From positions 4,582,962 through 4,646,961 of the forward strand of contig NC_008278.1 of assembly GCF_000058485.1 (NCBI RefSeq): a stretch of 64,000 bases of DNA, given 5' to 3'. The position numbers were made by a program, and so were the translations under genes. This DNA is from Frankia alni ACN14a (GTDB taxonomy: Bacteria > Actinomycetota > Actinomycetes > Frankiales > Frankiaceae). The notes beneath the pieces are model-generated. The model saw only the letters and a program-made list of their open reading frames with translations. It made no database searches and was not told where the DNA came from. Positions 25,761-34,890 of the stretch are shown here, piece after piece. Within the stretch, counting starts at the first letter, position 1; each line of letters opens with the position of its first letter.

Positions 25761-26033
25761 GTGATCGCCGTGACCGACGAAGGCCCCGCGGCGACCCGCG
25801 GCGTGGTGCGCACCTACGACGCCGAGCGGGGCTGGGGCGTGATCGACGCGCCGGAAGTCCCGGGCGGCTGCTGGGTCCACTACTCGATGATCGAGATGGA
25901 CGGCTACCGGGACCTCGTCGCGGGCAGGCAGGTGACGTTCCGCTGGGAGCCGGTTGCCAACCAGGACGGCTACCGGTTCCGGGCGCTCACCGTGTGGCCC
26001 GGGACGGGGTCGCAGGCCGCCGAGAAGGCGTGA
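25761..26033 (+). CDS. Cold-shock-domain-like protein
   Basis: A 90-residue protein made almost wholly of one OB-fold cold-shock domain. GVVRTYDAERGWGVIDAPE replaces the usual KWFNAEKGFGFI (RNP1-like), followed by CWVHYSMIEMDGYRDL in place of DVFVHFS. The aromatic residues of RNP1 are partly changed (GWGVI), so nucleic-acid binding may be weaker than in CspA. GTG at 25761. It stands alone and could have its own promoter after the hairpins. Confidence 0.82.
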   Translation: MIAVTDEGPAATRGVVRTYDAERGWGVIDAPEVPGGCWVHYSMIEMDGYRDLVAGRQVTFRWEPVANQDGYRFRALTVWPGTGSQAAEKA

Positions 26034-26240
26034 CCGTGCACGACGCGCCGCGAACCGCCCCCTGAAACGGACCTGGTTGTCTGGCCCGGCCTTACGTGGG
26101 GGTCGCGGGCCTTCAGCGGCCTACGCGCTCGTGGTGGGCACGCCGCAATACTCACCGCCTTTCGCCAGCAGACGCACCGCCGCGACGGCAGCGCCGCGGA
26201 CGCCCACGTGATTCCGAGCTTTGCTAAGGTTTCTCCCACG

Positions 26241-26358
26241 TCTTGAGTGCCAGCGTTCAGCCCCGGCTTGCTGGCCGGCAACCCTCCTTATGCAGCGGGG
26301 TGCCCCGGGTGGTGACGAGGCCGCGGCAACCCCGCCGACGGCAAGTGCCGACCCTGTG
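26241..26358 (+). ncRNA. SAM-IV riboswitch
   Basis: The stretch reads GAGTGCCAGCG, then CCCCGGCTTGCTGGCCGGCAACCCTCC, then GGGGTGCCCCGGGTGGTGACGAGGCC and GGCAAGTGCC in order, which is the conserved core of the actinobacterial SAM-IV riboswitch as I recall it. It ends about 20 bases before the start of a sulfur-type aminotransferase gene. SAM binding would shut the gene down; in this position translation control or premature termination are both possible. Confidence 0.85.
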
Positions 26359-26379
26359 AGGGTCCTACCAGGAGCGATG

Positions 26380-27969
26380 ATGACGTCGATCATCTCTGCC
26401 GTGTCCCCGTCCCCTGCCCGGCAGGCCTGCCCCGACCAGCCGACCGGGCAGCGGATCGGCCGGGCACCCACCGGCGGCGAGCCCGCGGGTCACGAGCCCG
26501 CGGGTCACGAGCTCAAGGATCACGAGCTCACGGGCGCCGCCGAACTTTCGGACGCCCATCGGGTGCAGGGTGACCCGCCCGGTGCGCTGCTGGCGGTGCA
26601 GGGAGCGGGGCTGGGCGTGCCGCTGGTGGGCGGCGGCTGGGCGGAGTACGTCAACCTCGACCACGCGGCGAGCGCGCCGTGCCTGACCACGGTGGCCGAG
26701 CACGTCGCCCGGCTGCTGCCCTACTCGGCGAGCGTGCACCGCGGCGCCGGCTTCGCCTCCCAGGTGTGCACGACCCTCTACGAGGGCGCCCGGCGCGACG
26801 TCGCCCAGTTCGTCGGCGCCCGCGACGGTGACCTCACCGTGTTCACCCGCAACACCACCGATGCCGTGAACCTGCTCGCCCGGTGCCTGCCCGCCGCCGA
26901 CGTGGCCGGCGGGGTCGTCGTGTTCGACGTGGAGCATCACGCGAACCTGCTGCCCTGGCGCGCCCGCGCGGGCTACCGGACCGTTGCCGCCCGGTCGACC
27001 CTGGCCGAGAGCCTCGCCGCGCTCGAGGCCGAGCTGAGGGCCGCGCCGACGGCCCTGCTCGCGGTGACCGGTGCCTCCAACGTCACCGGGGAGACGCCCC
27101 CGCTGGCCCGGCTCGCCCGCCTGGCCCACCGCGCCGGCGCACGCATCTTCGTCGACGCCGCCCAGCTCGCCCCGCACCGGCGCCTCGACATGGCCGCTGA
27201 CGACGTCGACTACCTGGCGTTCTCCGGGCACAAGCTGTACGCGCCGTTCGGCGCAGGAGTGCTGGTTGGGCGGGCCGACTGGCTCGACGCCGCGCCCCCC
27301 TACCTGGCCGGCGGCGGCGCCGTCCGCGAGGTGAGCACCGACGCCGTCGACTGGGCCACCGGCGCGGCCCGGCACGAGGCCGGCACCCCCAACCTCGCCG
27401 GCGCGACCGCGATCGCCGCCGCGTGCCGCACGCTCGCCGCGCTCCCCCCGGGCGCCTGGGAACGCCACGAGGCGGGCCTGCGCGCGCGGCTGCTCGACGG
27501 GCTCGACGGGCTCGACGGTGTCGTGATCCACCGCATCTGGTCCGACCCCGAGACCATCCCGAACAGCACTGGCGGCCGGCGTACCGGTGACGGCGCCTGG
27601 CAGGACGCGGTCGGCGTCGTCACGTTCTCGTTGCCCGGGCACGACCCGGCCCGGGTGTCGGCGTACCTGTCGGCCGAGCACGGCATCGGGGTGCGCGCCG
27701 GCCGATTCTGCGCGCACCCGCTGCTGGCTCGGCTGGGTGCGCCGGGCGGGGCGCTGCGCGCCAGCATCGGCGTGGGCACGACCGCCCACCACATCGATCG
27801 ACTGATCGCCGCGGTGGCACGGTACCTGCGGGTCGGGCCCGGCTGGGGCTACGCCCTGCGCGACGGGCAGTGGCAGCCGACCCCGGACGATCGGCGGCTG
27901 CCGGACTGGGCCGAGGAGTACGCGGCCGCGGCCGTCCACGACCTCCCGGCCGCGCCCTGCGGGACCTGA
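26380..27969 (+). CDS. Cysteine-desulfurase-like class V aminotransferase under SAM control
   Basis: A 529-residue PLP enzyme. The first 65 residues are disordered with a short repeat (PAGHEPAGHELKDHEL). The catalytic part starts YVNLDHAASAPCLT. The PLP-binding lysine is Lys285 in FSGHKLYAPFG, and substrate-site residues lie in TRNTTDAVNLL, DVEHHANLLPW and the C-terminal GIGVRAGRFCAHPLL. The Cys in that last motif is at the place of the persulfide cysteine of NifS/CsdA-type desulfurases. Together with the SAM-IV riboswitch this points to sulfur transfer or methionine-related metabolism. AGGAG precedes the paired ATGs at 26377/26380; 26380 has the better spacing. Confidence 0.85.
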   Translation: MTSIISAVSPSPARQACPDQPTGQRIGRAPTGGEPAGHEPAGHELKDHELTGAAELSDAHRVQGDPPGALLAVQGAGLGVPLVGGGWAEYVNLDHAASAPCLTTVAEHVARLLPYSASVHRGAGFASQVCTTLYEGARRDVAQFVGARDGDLTVFTRNTTDAVNLLARCLPAADVAGGVVVFDVEHHANLLPWRARAGYRTVAARSTLAESLAALEAELRAAPTALLAVTGASNVTGETPPLARLARLAHRAGARIFVDAAQLAPHRRLDMAADDVDYLAFSGHKLYAPFGAGVLVGRADWLDAAPPYLAGGGAVREVSTDAVDWATGAARHEAGTPNLAGATAIAAACRTLAALPPGAWERHEAGLRARLLDGLDGLDGVVIHRIWSDPETIPNSTGGRRTGDGAWQDAVGVVTFSLPGHDPARVSAYLSAEHGIGVRAGRFCAHPLLARLGAPGGALRASIGVGTTAHHIDRLIAAVARYLRVGPGWGYALRDGQWQPTPDDRRLPDWAEEYAAAAVHDLPAAPCGT

Positions 27970-28092
27970 CGACCTCGGCGACCCGGCGCCGGCCGGCTCC
28001 GGGCGGTCAGGGCCACCGTCCGTCCGGGGCCTGGCGGACGCTCCCGGTCGGACGCTCCCGGGCGGTTGGCGGCTCGCCCACCATGCGCCGGG

Positions 28093-28989
28093 TCACGCCG
28101 AGGCCCGGGCCTCCGGGTCGGGCTCCTGGGTGACCGCCACCAGCAGCTCCTCGGCGCTGGACGGGACGAGTCCGTCCGACCTGCCGGCGAAGTAGCGGCG
28201 GGCGAGGCTCGCCGCCGACACGTGCCGTGCGCCGCTCAGGCCGGCGTCGCGGGCCAGCGCCAGCATCTCCTCCGGAACGAAGAAGCTGATGAAGGGCGTG
28301 CCGGCGGCACGCGCGGCGCGCTCGGTCGCCTCCCGCACGGGACGTTCCGCCGGTTCGACGAGCTCCAGCGGCAGCATGAACGACATGGCCAGGGTGGAGC
28401 CGGGGGCAAGGGCCGCGACCTGGCGCAGCGTGGCCGCGGTCGCGTCCCTGGTGAGGTACATGACGACGCCGGCGGAGGCGACCACCGCCGGGCGACCCGC
28501 GTCGAAACCGGCGCCCACCAGGCCCTGCCACCACGACTCGCCCGCCTCGAAGTCCACGGGCACGAACCGCAACCAGGGCGGGACGCCGAAACCGAGCTCG
28601 GTCAGCCGCCGCCGCTTCCACTCCTGCGGACCCGGCCGGTCGACCTCGAACACCCGCATGCCGGCGGCGAGCTGCGGCCGACGTTGGGCGAAGGTGTCCA
28701 GGCCGGCACCGAGGATGACGTACTGGTCGACGCCGAGGCCGGCCTGCTCGACGACCAGATCCTCGATGACACGTGCCCGCGCCACGATGGAGGCCCGGGT
28801 GCGGCGGGTGGTGGAGGGGTCCATGTCCGGGCGGCGCGGCCATCCGTCGGCCGGGGCCGCCAGCCGCAGGCCGAGCTCGTCCTCGAACACGTGCGGCGGC
28901 GGGTCGGCCTGGACGTGGACAGCCCGCCACAACGCGACCCGCACCGCCGTGCTGTCCGGCTCCGCGGTTCGCAGCCCGTTGGTCATCAT
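28093..28989 (-). CDS. Class I methyltransferase, TIGR00027/LCM-like family
   Basis: A 298-residue protein of the putative-S-adenosylmethionine methyltransferase family expanded in mycobacteria and Frankia. Recognisable parts are RAVHVQADPPPHVFED near the N-terminus, TRASIVARARVIEDLVVEQ, YVILGAGLDTFAQRRP (SAM-binding glycine loop), FEVDRPGPQEWKRRRL and VYMYLTRD-like VVMYLTRDATAATLRQ. Some members methylate polyketide or mycolic-type products; no substrate is known here. AGGAG lies five bases before ATG 28989, with another ATG next to it. Confidence 0.88.
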   Translation of the reverse strand: MMTNGLRTAEPDSTAVRVALWRAVHVQADPPPHVFEDELGLRLAAPADGWPRRPDMDPSTTRRTRASIVARARVIEDLVVEQAGLGVDQYVILGAGLDTFAQRRPQLAAGMRVFEVDRPGPQEWKRRRLTELGFGVPPWLRFVPVDFEAGESWWQGLVGAGFDAGRPAVVASAGVVMYLTRDATAATLRQVAALAPGSTLAMSFMLPLELVEPAERPVREATERAARAAGTPFISFFVPEEMLALARDAGLSGARHVSAASLARRYFAGRSDGLVPSSAEELLVAVTQEPDPEARASA

Positions 28990-29374
28990 GCCGCTCCTCT
29001 CGACGATCCGTCTGCGGCGGCGCCCGGTGTAGTGCTTCACCGCGCGGATGGGCCTCAGCGCGCGAGCGCACGTCGATCGATTCGGGTGGCCGCTTGGTAG
29101 GATGCTAGCATTCTAAGATGTACCGAGCTCGCCCAGAGACGCACAATGTTCCCGGCCGAGGAGGCGACCCATCGCCGGAGGGAACGCCCGAGGCGCGCGC
29201 CGAACCCGGCACGGGGTGCTCCTCCGACGACGGGACGTAGAGAGCACCGGCGCCACACGGCCCGATCACGACCCAGGGTTACAGCTTTCCGCACCCATGG
29301 TCACCGTGGTCGAAACTCACCTTTTATCGACCCGAAACCCCCCGTCGACCGCCGAGCTGGACAGTGTTGGCGTG
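28990..29374. other. Divergent promoter region of the catabolic operon
   Basis: About 385 bases between the methyltransferase and the MTHFR-like gene. A distinct AT-rich patch at 29095-29125 contains the ten-base palindrome ATGCTAGCAT (29102-29111), a candidate regulator site. The remainder is GC-rich without a recognisable gene or riboswitch; no TPP element was found. The MTHFR-like gene could start inside it at 29297. Confidence 0.5.
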
Positions 29375-30568
29375 ATGAACATCGGAACGTCCGCGGACGC
29401 CACCTGGCGTGGCGCGGTCGCCCGGTGCCCCAAGACGATGGAGCACGGCCCCTGCGGAGGGGTCCGGTCCGACGGTCGCTGCGAGGTCCCGGATTTCGGT
29501 CGGTGCCCCTTCCTGGACGCCCTCGCCGCCTGGCCGTACCCCGCCCCGCCCGCCGTCGCCCCGTCGCTCGTCGCCCCGCCAGTGGCCGCCGGATCCGTCG
29601 CGGCCTTGTCCCCGGCCGTTCCTGCGTCCGACGCGCCGGACGCCGCGAGCCGACCGGCCCTCTCCGCACCGGCCCGGCCCGCACCGGCCCGCGCCGCCGC
29701 GGCGGCGGCGTTCGTCGCGGCCGCGGCGGTGCGACCGGTGATCGTGGCCGACCTGCCGGCGGCGGCGCTGTCCGCGGACAGCCTGCGCGCGTGCGGCGCC
29801 CAGCTCGCACCGGTGGCCGACGCCTGCCTCATCGGCGATCACGGCGATGCCCGCGTCCAGTTCCCACCGTCCTACCGGGCCCGGCTGCTGACCGACGCCG
29901 GCGTGCCCGTCTGGGCCGGGATCAACTGCCGGGACCGCAACCGGGTGGCGATCGAGGGGGAGATCGCCGCCTGCGTCGACGCCGGCGTGACCGGACTGCA
30001 CTGCGTGACCGGCGATCATCCGGCGCTCGGTCACCGCGCCGACGCGGTCGGCGTGTTCGAGCTGGACAGCGTGGACGTCGTCGGCCTGGCCCGGGACCGC
30101 GGGGCGCTGGTCTCGGTGGCACACGCGCCGGCCGCACCGCCCGTCTCCCGCCGGACCTCCCGCCTGCTCGCCAAGGCCGACGCCGGAGCCGAGGTGGTGT
30201 TCGTCGACCACTGCGGCGGCCCGGCGGCGGTCGGCGACGCGGTGGCCGAGCTGCGCGCGGCCGGGTTCGGCGGCCTCGCGCTGGCCTGCGTGCCGGTCGT
30301 GACGAGTGCCGCGACCGCCACCGTCGTCGCGTCGTTCGCCGGCGGCCGCCTGCCGGCCGGCTACCTGGAGGAGATCATGGCCGCGGACGATCCGCACGCC
30401 GCCGGTACGCGCGCCGCCACGAAGCTCGCCGGCCGGCTGCTCGACCTGCCCGGCGTCGACGGGATCAATCTCTCCGGTGGCGCGCAGCCGGGCCACGAAC
30501 CGGCGGCGGCCCGCGCGACCGCCGAGATCGCCCGCCGCATCGTCGGCACCCGGGCACGGACGTCATGA
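29375..30568 (+). CDS. MTHFR-like protein with N-terminal zinc-binding module
   Basis: A 397-residue protein. Residues about 12-50 hold RCPKTMEHGPCGGVRSDG and a further two cysteines (CEVPDFGRCPF), the cysteine cluster usually found at the C-terminal end of methylenetetrahydrofolate reductases (MTHFR_C zinc module). An Ala/Pro linker follows, then a divergent TIM-barrel of the MTHFR fold (VWAGINCRDRNRVAIEGEI; GLHCVTGDHPALGH; INLSGGAQP). Order of modules is inverted relative to the common fusion. It overlaps the amidohydrolase by four bases. Flavin- or folate-dependent handling of a one-carbon unit is inferred. The start is uncertain (29375, 29372 or 29297). Confidence 0.75.
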   Translation: MNIGTSADATWRGAVARCPKTMEHGPCGGVRSDGRCEVPDFGRCPFLDALAAWPYPAPPAVAPSLVAPPVAAGSVAALSPAVPASDAPDAASRPALSAPARPAPARAAAAAAFVAAAAVRPVIVADLPAAALSADSLRACGAQLAPVADACLIGDHGDARVQFPPSYRARLLTDAGVPVWAGINCRDRNRVAIEGEIAACVDAGVTGLHCVTGDHPALGHRADAVGVFELDSVDVVGLARDRGALVSVAHAPAAPPVSRRTSRLLAKADAGAEVVFVDHCGGPAAVGDAVAELRAAGFGGLALACVPVVTSAATATVVASFAGGRLPAGYLEEIMAADDPHAAGTRAATKLAGRLLDLPGVDGINLSGGAQPGHEPAAARATAEIARRIVGTRARTS

Positions 30569-31869
30569 GCTGGCTTCGCGGCGCGATGACCGCGCACGGC
30601 GGCGTCGTGGACGTCGAGCTGTCGGGCGGCGTCATCGGGCGGGTCGTCCCGAGCGGCGCGGGCGCCGAGGTCGTCCGGGTCGGCCCGGGTGACGTCGACC
30701 TGACCGGCCAGGTGCTGCTGGCGTCGTTCGTGGAGCCGCATGCGCATCTGGACAAGGCGCTCACCGCGTCGCTGGCCCGCAACGTCACCGGTGATCTCGC
30801 CGGCGCGATCGCGGCGATCCAGACCCTGCTGCCCGCCTCCACGGTCGAGGACTTCACGACCCGGGCCGAGGCGGCGCTGCGCATCCAGCTCGCGATGGGC
30901 ACCACCCACGTCCGCACGCATGTCAACGTCGGGGTGCAGTCGGGCATGCGGGCGCTGGAGGCGCTCGTCGACGTGCGGGAACGCTGGCGCGGCCTGGTCG
31001 ACCTGCAGCTCGTCGCTCTCGTGTCCAACCCGCTGGACGGCCAGCCCGGCCGCGACCTGCGCCGCGCGCTGGCCGAGGGAGCCGACGTGGCCGGCGGCTG
31101 TCCGCACCTCGACCCGGAGCCGCACCGCGCGGTCGCGATCTGCCTGGACGCGGCCGGTGAGGCCGGCCGACCACTGGACCTGCACACCGACGAGACCCTC
31201 GACCCGCGACTGCTCACCCTCGCCACGCTCGCCGACCTGGTCGGCCGCACCGGTTTCCCGCACGGCGTGACGGCGAGCCACTGCGTCAGCCTCGCGATGC
31301 AGCCCCCGGACGTGCAGGTCCGGGTCGCCGAGCAGGTCGCCGCCGCCGGCATCGCCGTCGTCGCGCTGCCCCAGACCAACCTGTTTCTGCAGGGCCGCAA
31401 CCACGCGGTCGGCACCCCGCGCGGGCTGACCGCCGTCGCGCCGCTGCGCCGCGCCGGGGTGACCGTGGCGGCGGGCGGCGACAACCTGCGCGACCCGTTC
31501 AACCTCGTCGGCCGCGGCGACGCGCTGGAAACCGCGTCGCTGATGGTCACCTGCGGGCATCTCACCCCGGACGAGGCGCTGGCATCGGTGAGCGACGCGC
31601 CGCGGCGCGCCCTCGGCCTGCCGGCCGTCTCGCTCGCGCCGGGCAGCCCGGCCGACCTGGTCGCGCTGCCCGCGGCGAACGCCCTCGAGGCGCTGGCCGC
31701 GGCCGGCGAGCAGCGAACCGTCTGGCGGGCCGGCCGGATCGTGGCCCGCACCACCGTGCACGCCGAACTCGCCGAACCACAGCGACCGGCCCCGCGCGCC
31801 GAGCCGGTCCGGCGCCCCGGGACCGAGCCGTACGACGCCCAACCGGACCAGTGGGAGGCCGCATCATGA
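30565..31869 (+). CDS. Cytosine-deaminase-like metal-dependent amidohydrolase
   Basis: A 434-residue enzyme. Metal ligands are visible as FVEPHAHLDKAL (His59, His61), a mid-barrel LDLHTDETLDP and GVTASHCVS, and the C-terminal aspartate in GGDNLRDPFNLV, which matches the cytosine deaminase/isoguanine deaminase branch. The reaction is hydrolytic deamination of a cyclic amidine; cytosine, creatinine and related rings are all handled by this branch. It starts with ATG overlapping the MTHFR-like stop and ends overlapping the ABC ATPase start, so it is co-translated with both. Confidence 0.87.
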   Translation: MSWLRGAMTAHGGVVDVELSGGVIGRVVPSGAGAEVVRVGPGDVDLTGQVLLASFVEPHAHLDKALTASLARNVTGDLAGAIAAIQTLLPASTVEDFTTRAEAALRIQLAMGTTHVRTHVNVGVQSGMRALEALVDVRERWRGLVDLQLVALVSNPLDGQPGRDLRRALAEGADVAGGCPHLDPEPHRAVAICLDAAGEAGRPLDLHTDETLDPRLLTLATLADLVGRTGFPHGVTASHCVSLAMQPPDVQVRVAEQVAAAGIAVVALPQTNLFLQGRNHAVGTPRGLTAVAPLRRAGVTVAAGGDNLRDPFNLVGRGDALETASLMVTCGHLTPDEALASVSDAPRRALGLPAVSLAPGSPADLVALPAANALEALAAAGEQRTVWRAGRIVARTTVHAELAEPQRPAPRAEPVRRPGTEPYDAQPDQWEAAS

Positions 31870-32672
31870 CGATCGCCGACACCACCGCCGCCGACACCAC
31901 CCCCGCCGACGCCACCACCGCAGCCAACTCCGCCGGAGCCGACGCACCGGCCCTGCACTTCGCGGGGGTACGCAAGCGGTTCCGGGACGGCACCGTCGCG
32001 CTCACCGACACCGACCTGACGATCCACCCCGGCGAGTTCGTCTCGATCGTCGGACCGTCGGGGTGCGGCAAGAGCACCCTGCTGCGCATCGCCAGCGGAC
32101 TGGACGAGGCCACCGCCGGAACCGTCGACGTGGCCTCGACGAACGTCGGCTACGTCTTCCAGGACGCCACCCTGCTGCCGTGGCGCACCGTGCACGACAA
32201 CGTGCGGCTGTTCGCCGAGCTGGAGCATCTCGACAAGGCCGAACGCGAACGCCGGGTCGCCGACGCGATCAGCCTCGTCGGCCTCACCGGCTTCGAGAAG
32301 CACCTGCCCCACGAACTGTCCGGCGGCATGCGGATGCGCACGTCGCTGGCCCGCTCGCTCGTGCTCGACCCCTCGATCTTCCTGTTCGACGAGCCGTTCG
32401 GCGCGCTGGACGAGATCAGCCGCGAACGCCTCAACGACGAGCTGCTGCGGATGTTCCAGCTGCGCCGGTTCGCCGCGCTGTTCATCACCCACTCGGTGGC
32501 GGAGGCGGTGTTCCTGTCCACCCGGGTGGTGGTGATGAGCGGCCGGCCGGGACGGGTGAAGGCCGATCTTGCCATCCCGTTCGACTACCCGCGCTCGCCG
32601 CACCTGCGCTACAGCGCCGAGTTCGCCGCCCTGTGCGGCGAGGTCTCGCAACACCTCAGGAGCGATTCATGA
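31866..32672 (+). CDS. ABC importer ATPase (nitrate/sulfonate/pyrimidine type)
   Basis: A 268-residue ATPase with Walker A VGPSGCGKSTLL near residues 59-71, Q-loop in GYVFQDATLLPW, signature HELSGGMRMRTSLARSL and Walker B FLFDEPFGALDE. The sequence belongs with the SsuB/TauB/ThiZ group that powers uptake of sulfonates, nitrate, taurine or HMP-type pyrimidines. The first 30 residues are a Thr/Ala-rich tail. ATGA overlaps join it to both neighbours. Confidence 0.9.
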   Translation: MTIADTTAADTTPADATTAANSAGADAPALHFAGVRKRFRDGTVALTDTDLTIHPGEFVSIVGPSGCGKSTLLRIASGLDEATAGTVDVASTNVGYVFQDATLLPWRTVHDNVRLFAELEHLDKAERERRVADAISLVGLTGFEKHLPHELSGGMRMRTSLARSLVLDPSIFLFDEPFGALDEISRERLNDELLRMFQLRRFAALFITHSVAEAVFLSTRVVVMSGRPGRVKADLAIPFDYPRSPHLRYSAEFAALCGEVSQHLRSDS

Positions 32673-33562
32673 GCGTGACGGTGCCTTCCGTGGTCGAGAC
32701 GGACGCGACCGGCGACGCGGCCACGGCGACGCCGGCGACCGACGTGACACCCGCCCGCCCACGGTCTCGCCGGCGTGGCGCCGGGCTGGTCAGCTTCGTG
32801 CTGCTGCCCGGGGCGGTGTTCGCGGTGTTCATCGGCCTCTGGTACGCGGTGTCCGACGGCGTGCTCAACGACCAGCAGCGGTTCATGCTGCCGCCGCCGC
32901 ACGAGGTCGTCCGGGTCGGCTTCCTCGACTGGTCGAACTTCACGACGATGATGAGCGCGCTGCGGCTGACCTGCGAAGTCACCTTCTCGGGGCTGGCCAT
33001 CTCGATTGTCATCGGGGTCGCCGTCGCGGTGGCGATGAGCCAGGCCAAGTGGGTCGAGAACTCGCTGTACCCGTGGGCCGTCGTGATCCAGACGGTGCCG
33101 ATCCTCGCGCTCACCCCGGTGCTGAGCTTCTTCTTCGGGTTCGCGCTGACCAGCCGGATCATCGTCTGCGTCATCATCGCGTTCTTCCCCATCGTGTCGA
33201 ACACGCTGTTCGGGCTGCAGTCGGTCGACCGGGGCATGCACGAGTTGTTCAGCCTGCACCACACCGGCAGGCTGACTCGGCTGTGGAAGCTGCAGCTGCC
33301 GGCGGCGCTGCCGTCGATGTTCACCGGATTCCGCAACGCCGCCGGCCTGTCGGTCATCGGCGCGATCGTCGGCGAGTTCTTCTTCAAGCAGGGCGAGCCG
33401 GGGCTCGGCACGAACCTGTCGGTGTTCACCTCCCGGTTGGAGGGCGAGCGCCTGTGGGCGACCACGCTCACCGCGAGCCTGCTCGGCGTCGCGGTCTTCG
33501 TCTTCTTCGGCTGGCTGGCGCGGCGCGTGGTCGGCCGCTGGTACCAGCCGAAGCGCGGCTGA
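32669..33562 (+). CDS. ABC importer permease
   Basis: A 297-residue membrane protein with about six helices after a basic N-terminus. LVSFVLLPGAVFAVFIGLWY is the first helix. The cytoplasmic EAA-type loop for ATPase contact is FSLHHTGRLTRLWKLQLPAA. It belongs to the SsuC/ThiX-type permease family. Its start overlaps the ATPase stop, and the binding protein follows 119 bases later. Confidence 0.9.
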   Translation: MSVTVPSVVETDATGDAATATPATDVTPARPRSRRRGAGLVSFVLLPGAVFAVFIGLWYAVSDGVLNDQQRFMLPPPHEVVRVGFLDWSNFTTMMSALRLTCEVTFSGLAISIVIGVAVAVAMSQAKWVENSLYPWAVVIQTVPILALTPVLSFFFGFALTSRIIVCVIIAFFPIVSNTLFGLQSVDRGMHELFSLHHTGRLTRLWKLQLPAALPSMFTGFRNAAGLSVIGAIVGEFFFKQGEPGLGTNLSVFTSRLEGERLWATTLTASLLGVAVFVFFGWLARRVVGRWYQPKRG

Positions 33563-33681
33563 CCCACTTGGCGCGACCCACGCGACGGCGGCGCGCCCTG
33601 CGCGCCGCCGCTGCCCGCCGCCGCGCCCCCACCGCACCACACTCACCGGCCCGAACGGCCTATGAACTCGGGGAGACCTAG

Positions 33682-34887
33682 TTGACCAGATCTCGGCGAC
33701 GGCCCGCGCGGCTCGTCGCGCTGACCGCGACCGCGACCGCGCTCGCCCTCACCGCCGCCGCGTGCGGCAGCGGCGGCAGCGACGGGGGGTCCACCGGCGC
33801 CGCGGCCCCGTCCGCGGCGGGCGCGGCACCGGCGGCGCTCGACCTCAAGGCCGCCGGCTGCCCGTCGACGATCGTGCTGCAGACCGACTGGAACCCGGAG
33901 TCCGAGCACGGCGGCCAGTACCAGCTCCTCGGGCCGAACCCGAAGATCGACGCGGGCAAGAAGTCCGTCACCGGTGAGCTGACGGCCCACGGCGGCGTCG
34001 ACACCGGGGTGAAGCTGGAGATCCGCGCCGGTGGCCCGGCGATCGGCTTCCAGACGGTGACCTCCCAGCTCTACAAGGACTCCGGGATCACGCTGGGCTA
34101 CCTGGGCACCGACGAGCAGATCGCCCTGTCCAAGACCCAGCCGACCGTGGCGGTGCTGGCGGGTCTGGAGAAGAGCCCGCAGGTCATCCAGTGGTCGCCG
34201 GACAAGCACCCGGACTGGAAGACGATCGCCGACATCGGCAGGACCGACACGAAGGTCCTGTACTTCCAGGGCGCGTCCTACATGGACTACTTCACCGGCT
34301 CCGGCATCCTGAAGAAGGGGCAGGTCGACGGCAGCTACGACGGCACGCCGACGAACTTCGTGGCCTCCGGCGGCGCCGACGCGGTTCAGGGCTTCGCGAC
34401 GTCGGAGCCCTACACCTGGTCCCACGAGGTGCGCTCCTGGGACAAGCCACTGAAGTACCAGCTGATCGCGGATGCGGGCTTCAACTTCTACCAGCAGGCG
34501 ATCGGCGTCCGCAAGGACAAGCTCGACGCGCTCAAGCCCTGCCTGAGCAAGCTCGTCCCGATCATGCAGCAGGGCATCGTCGACTTCATGGCCGCCCCGG
34601 CAGCGACGAACAAGCTGATCCTCGACCTCGTCGACAAGTACAACAACGGCTGGGTCTACTCCCAGGGCGTCGCGGACTACGCGGTGCAGACCATGAAGTC
34701 GCTGGGCATCGTCGGCAACGGGGCCGACAGCACCCTCGGGGACTTCGAGGACGCGCGGCTGCAGAAGCTCATCGAGATCCTCGACCCGATCTACCAGTCG
34801 CAGGGCAAGCCGATCCTGTCCGGGCTCAAGCCGGCGAACCTCGTCGACAACAGCTTCCTCGACACCAAGATCGGACTTGGTACCTGA
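33682..34887 (+). CDS. ABC importer lipoprotein binding subunit (NMT1/THI5-like)
   Basis: A 401-residue exported lipoprotein. Basic residues, a hydrophobic core and the lipobox LTAAAC place the lipid cysteine at Cys28. The mature part has two alpha/beta lobes in the NMT1/SsuA style (GCPSTIVLQTDWNPESEHGG; TDEQIALSKTQPTVAVLAG), a class that binds nitrate, sulfonates or pyrimidine precursors. TTG at 33682, eight bases after GGGGAG, is the start; no ATG is suitably placed. It completes a full importer. Confidence 0.87.
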   Translation: MTRSRRRPARLVALTATATALALTAAACGSGGSDGGSTGAAAPSAAGAAPAALDLKAAGCPSTIVLQTDWNPESEHGGQYQLLGPNPKIDAGKKSVTGELTAHGGVDTGVKLEIRAGGPAIGFQTVTSQLYKDSGITLGYLGTDEQIALSKTQPTVAVLAGLEKSPQVIQWSPDKHPDWKTIADIGRTDTKVLYFQGASYMDYFTGSGILKKGQVDGSYDGTPTNFVASGGADAVQGFATSEPYTWSHEVRSWDKPLKYQLIADAGFNFYQQAIGVRKDKLDALKPCLSKLVPIMQQGIVDFMAAPAATNKLILDLVDKYNNGWVYSQGVADYAVQTMKSLGIVGNGADSTLGDFEDARLQKLIEILDPIYQSQGKPILSGLKPANLVDNSFLDTKIGLGT

Positions 34888-34890
34888 GCG

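Noticed and set aside
28990-29374. TPP riboswitch ahead of the importer operon
   Set aside because: The importer resembles HMP/thiamine transporters, but the conserved CUGAGA and ACCUGAUC-type elements are absent.
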